From assembly GCA_000320545.1 (NCBI GenBank), contig ADNK01001199.1, positions 1-64,000 on the forward strand: DNA of 64,000 bases. Direction: 5' to 3'. This document shows positions 62,701 through 64,000 of this stretch, in pieces. Position 1 is the stretch's first letter; every line of letters begins with the position of its first letter. Source of the DNA: Bigelowiella natans CCMP2755. Lineage: Eukaryota > Cercozoa > Chlorarachniophyceae. Made by a program: the position numbers and the translations under genes. The notes below the pieces were generated by a model, which was not told where the DNA came from, did no database searches, and worked only from the letters and a program-made list of their open reading frames with translations.

Positions 62701-64000
62701 AAACCAGCCCAACCCAAACTGCGCGTCAACGACCGCGTTAGGGCACGATATAGGAATCAGGGAGGCACCCTCTATCCCGGTCGGATTGAGAGAGTAAACG
62801 ACGATGGGACGTACTGCATTCACTACGACGATGGGGATATATGGCAGAACGCGCCTGAGAACTTCATCCAGGGCAGGGAAAATGTGAAAGACAAGAACAC
62901 CAAGAAGAGGGAAAACCGATTCGTGCGCATCTTGAATCGCCTCAACGAGACCATCAAGAGAGTGCTCAAGGCCTACCAGGAGGCCAAGGCCAAAGATAAG
63001 AAGTCGGACGGAAAATCCAAAGATAAGAGGTCTAGAGGGAAAGTCCCTCCTTCTGCTGTTTCGAAGAAGCAAGTTCTGGACAAAAACAACTACATGAATT
63101 TCTTGGAGACTATCGAAGAGAACTTCAGATTGATGCCTGGCGCGGATGAAGAGTTGGTGCGACTTGTCAACCAGCAATATCGTGATGATGAGCTCAATGA
63201 TATTGGGGATCTTGAGCCCCAAAACCTTGATCCTTCGGGCATGGCTCTCTCTGGATACCCGCGGCTCAACTCTGCATGTAGAGGCTTCATCGCCCTCGCT
63301 CAAGTCCGTTTCTTGATGCTGAGGATAATGAATAAACTTGTGTTCCGTAGCTTGACCTACATCGATTTTAACGACATGCTCATACCGAGGACCCTTGAAA
63401 ATTCCATACACGGAATAAGAGCCAAGCTCTTCTGGGCTCCCAAGTACAAATGGATGACCGACGTCATGAAGAACGGGAAGATTGGGCAGAAAGGTATCTT
63501 GAAACTGAGGGCGATGAAGGCACAGCTCGCAGAGGGCGATGTTGACAGGGACGGCACTCGAACCCTTTTCGGCCAAGCGTTCCAACAGATGTACGACAAG
63601 GACTGGTTCCTAGTAGATCCTGCCAGAGTCGGTGAGGGGGCGCGTGCTTTTAAGGTAAACTTTGAAGATCTCGCCGCGATTGATGCTGGAGGGCCATACA
63701 GACAGGCTATCACATCAATGTGCCGCGAGTTGCAATCCTCATACCTCTCGCTCATGGTCCTCACCCCCAACTGTAACGCCGAAGATCAGCAGAAGCAACG
63801 GCAGTTATGGCTACCGAATCCAGCTGCAACCTCAAGGAACGAAGCAAGGATGCTTCAGTTCATTGGCAAACTAATGGGCCTTGCCTTCCGCTCTGATCGC
63901 TTTCTGGAGCTCGATCTTGCTAGTTGCGTCTGGAAACACTTGCTGCACCTAGAGGTCGGCCTCGCAGACCTCAAGCAGATTGATGAGAATTGGTACATAA
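45128..64000 (+). CDS. Giant multidomain HECT-type E3 ubiquitin ligase with N-terminal ubiquitin-like domain, 3' end off the window
   Basis: Model: join(45128..45145,45209..45352,45433..45477,45539..45610,45694..45773,45894..47062,47193..49535,49738..51827,52050..53644,53898..>64000), at least 5,886 residues, phases 0/0/0/0/2/1/1/0/2. Domains in order, by nucleotide: ubiquitin-like fold (45280-45765: KRVIVENMN...LKILHDGTELKQDD); Tudor-like (46510-46660); two RanBP2-type zinc fingers (46855-47025: WNCIQCTYLN, WSCTTCTLVN); MIB/HERC2-like (47700-47890); SAM (48590-48770); Tudor-knot-like (49080-49230: GYDGYEERWDDWM); LamG-like (57150-57420); SPRY-like (57760-58290, weak); Tudor (58650-58800); UBA (59010-59170); Tudor-knot-like (60920-61110); PDZ-like (61765-61930: GVQFEPHDTIVQSVKPGSKA); Tudor (62700-62870); HECT N-lobe (63560-64000: DAGGPYRQ, FIGKLMGLAFRS). 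The catalytic Cys lies beyond the window. Nearest known type is a large HERC/HUWE1-like ligase; the domain set differs. Acidic, Gly and Ser runs are common. Confidence 0.9.
51915..51979. repeat. (GA)n repeat in ligase intron 8
   Basis: About 30 GA units with small interruptions between the donor at 51828 and the exon at 52050. Confidence 0.95.
53676..53732. repeat. (CT)n and poly-C tract in ligase intron 9
   Basis: CT repeat followed by about 13 C, in the intron 53645-53897. Confidence 0.95.

Overview
This is nuclear DNA from an intron-rich protist with a complex (secondary) plastid. The evidence is short GT-AG introns in most genes, eukaryotic-only genes (CNOT11, SYF1, G-alpha, a HECT ligase), and three bacterial-type proteins with N-terminal hydrophobic leaders that look like signal-peptide plus transit-peptide plastid presequences (glycyl-tRNA synthetase, ribosomal protein L6, a ClpX/HslU-like AAA+ ATPase). 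The leaders lack the Phe motif typical of red-lineage plastids, so a chlorarachniophyte-like alga fits best. That assignment is inference.

The genes, left to right, are: (-) USP7-type deubiquitinase running off the left edge; (+) ETF-alpha; (-) AT-hook single-span membrane protein; (+) MMPL/RND transporter with Cys-rich ShKT-like modules; (-) small coiled-coil protein; (+) SYF1/XAB2; (-) RPS5 (uS7); (+) glycyl-tRNA synthetase; (-) plastid L6; (+) CH/IQ-domain protein; (+) CNOT11; (-) ClpX/HslU-like ATPase; (+) G-alpha; (+) a giant ubiquitin-system ligase of at least 5,886 residues running off the right edge. I rebuilt the exons by hand from reading frame, splice phase and remembered family sequence. 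Transcript ends are unknown.

The layout is regular. Six head-to-head pairs share short gaps of about 0.2-0.8 kb. All five tail-to-tail gaps are about 0.8-1.15 kb and hold islands very rich in CTAG, GCTAGC and CATG words. The same islands follow the 3' ends in the two tandem gaps. Simple repeats sit mostly in introns, and in a few genes they have expanded inside exons into acidic, Ser or Gly runs.

Points of most interest: the giant ligase with an N-terminal ubiquitin-like domain and an open exon of more than 10 kb; a transporter with two ShKT-like Cys modules and a large acidic loop; a nearly perfect inverted copy of exon 5 of the ClpX-like gene upstream of that gene, plus an unusual pore-loop residue in it; a cluster of perfect hairpins at 43868-44046; a USP domain split by long low-complexity insertions; and a candidate 19-nt intron in CNOT11.
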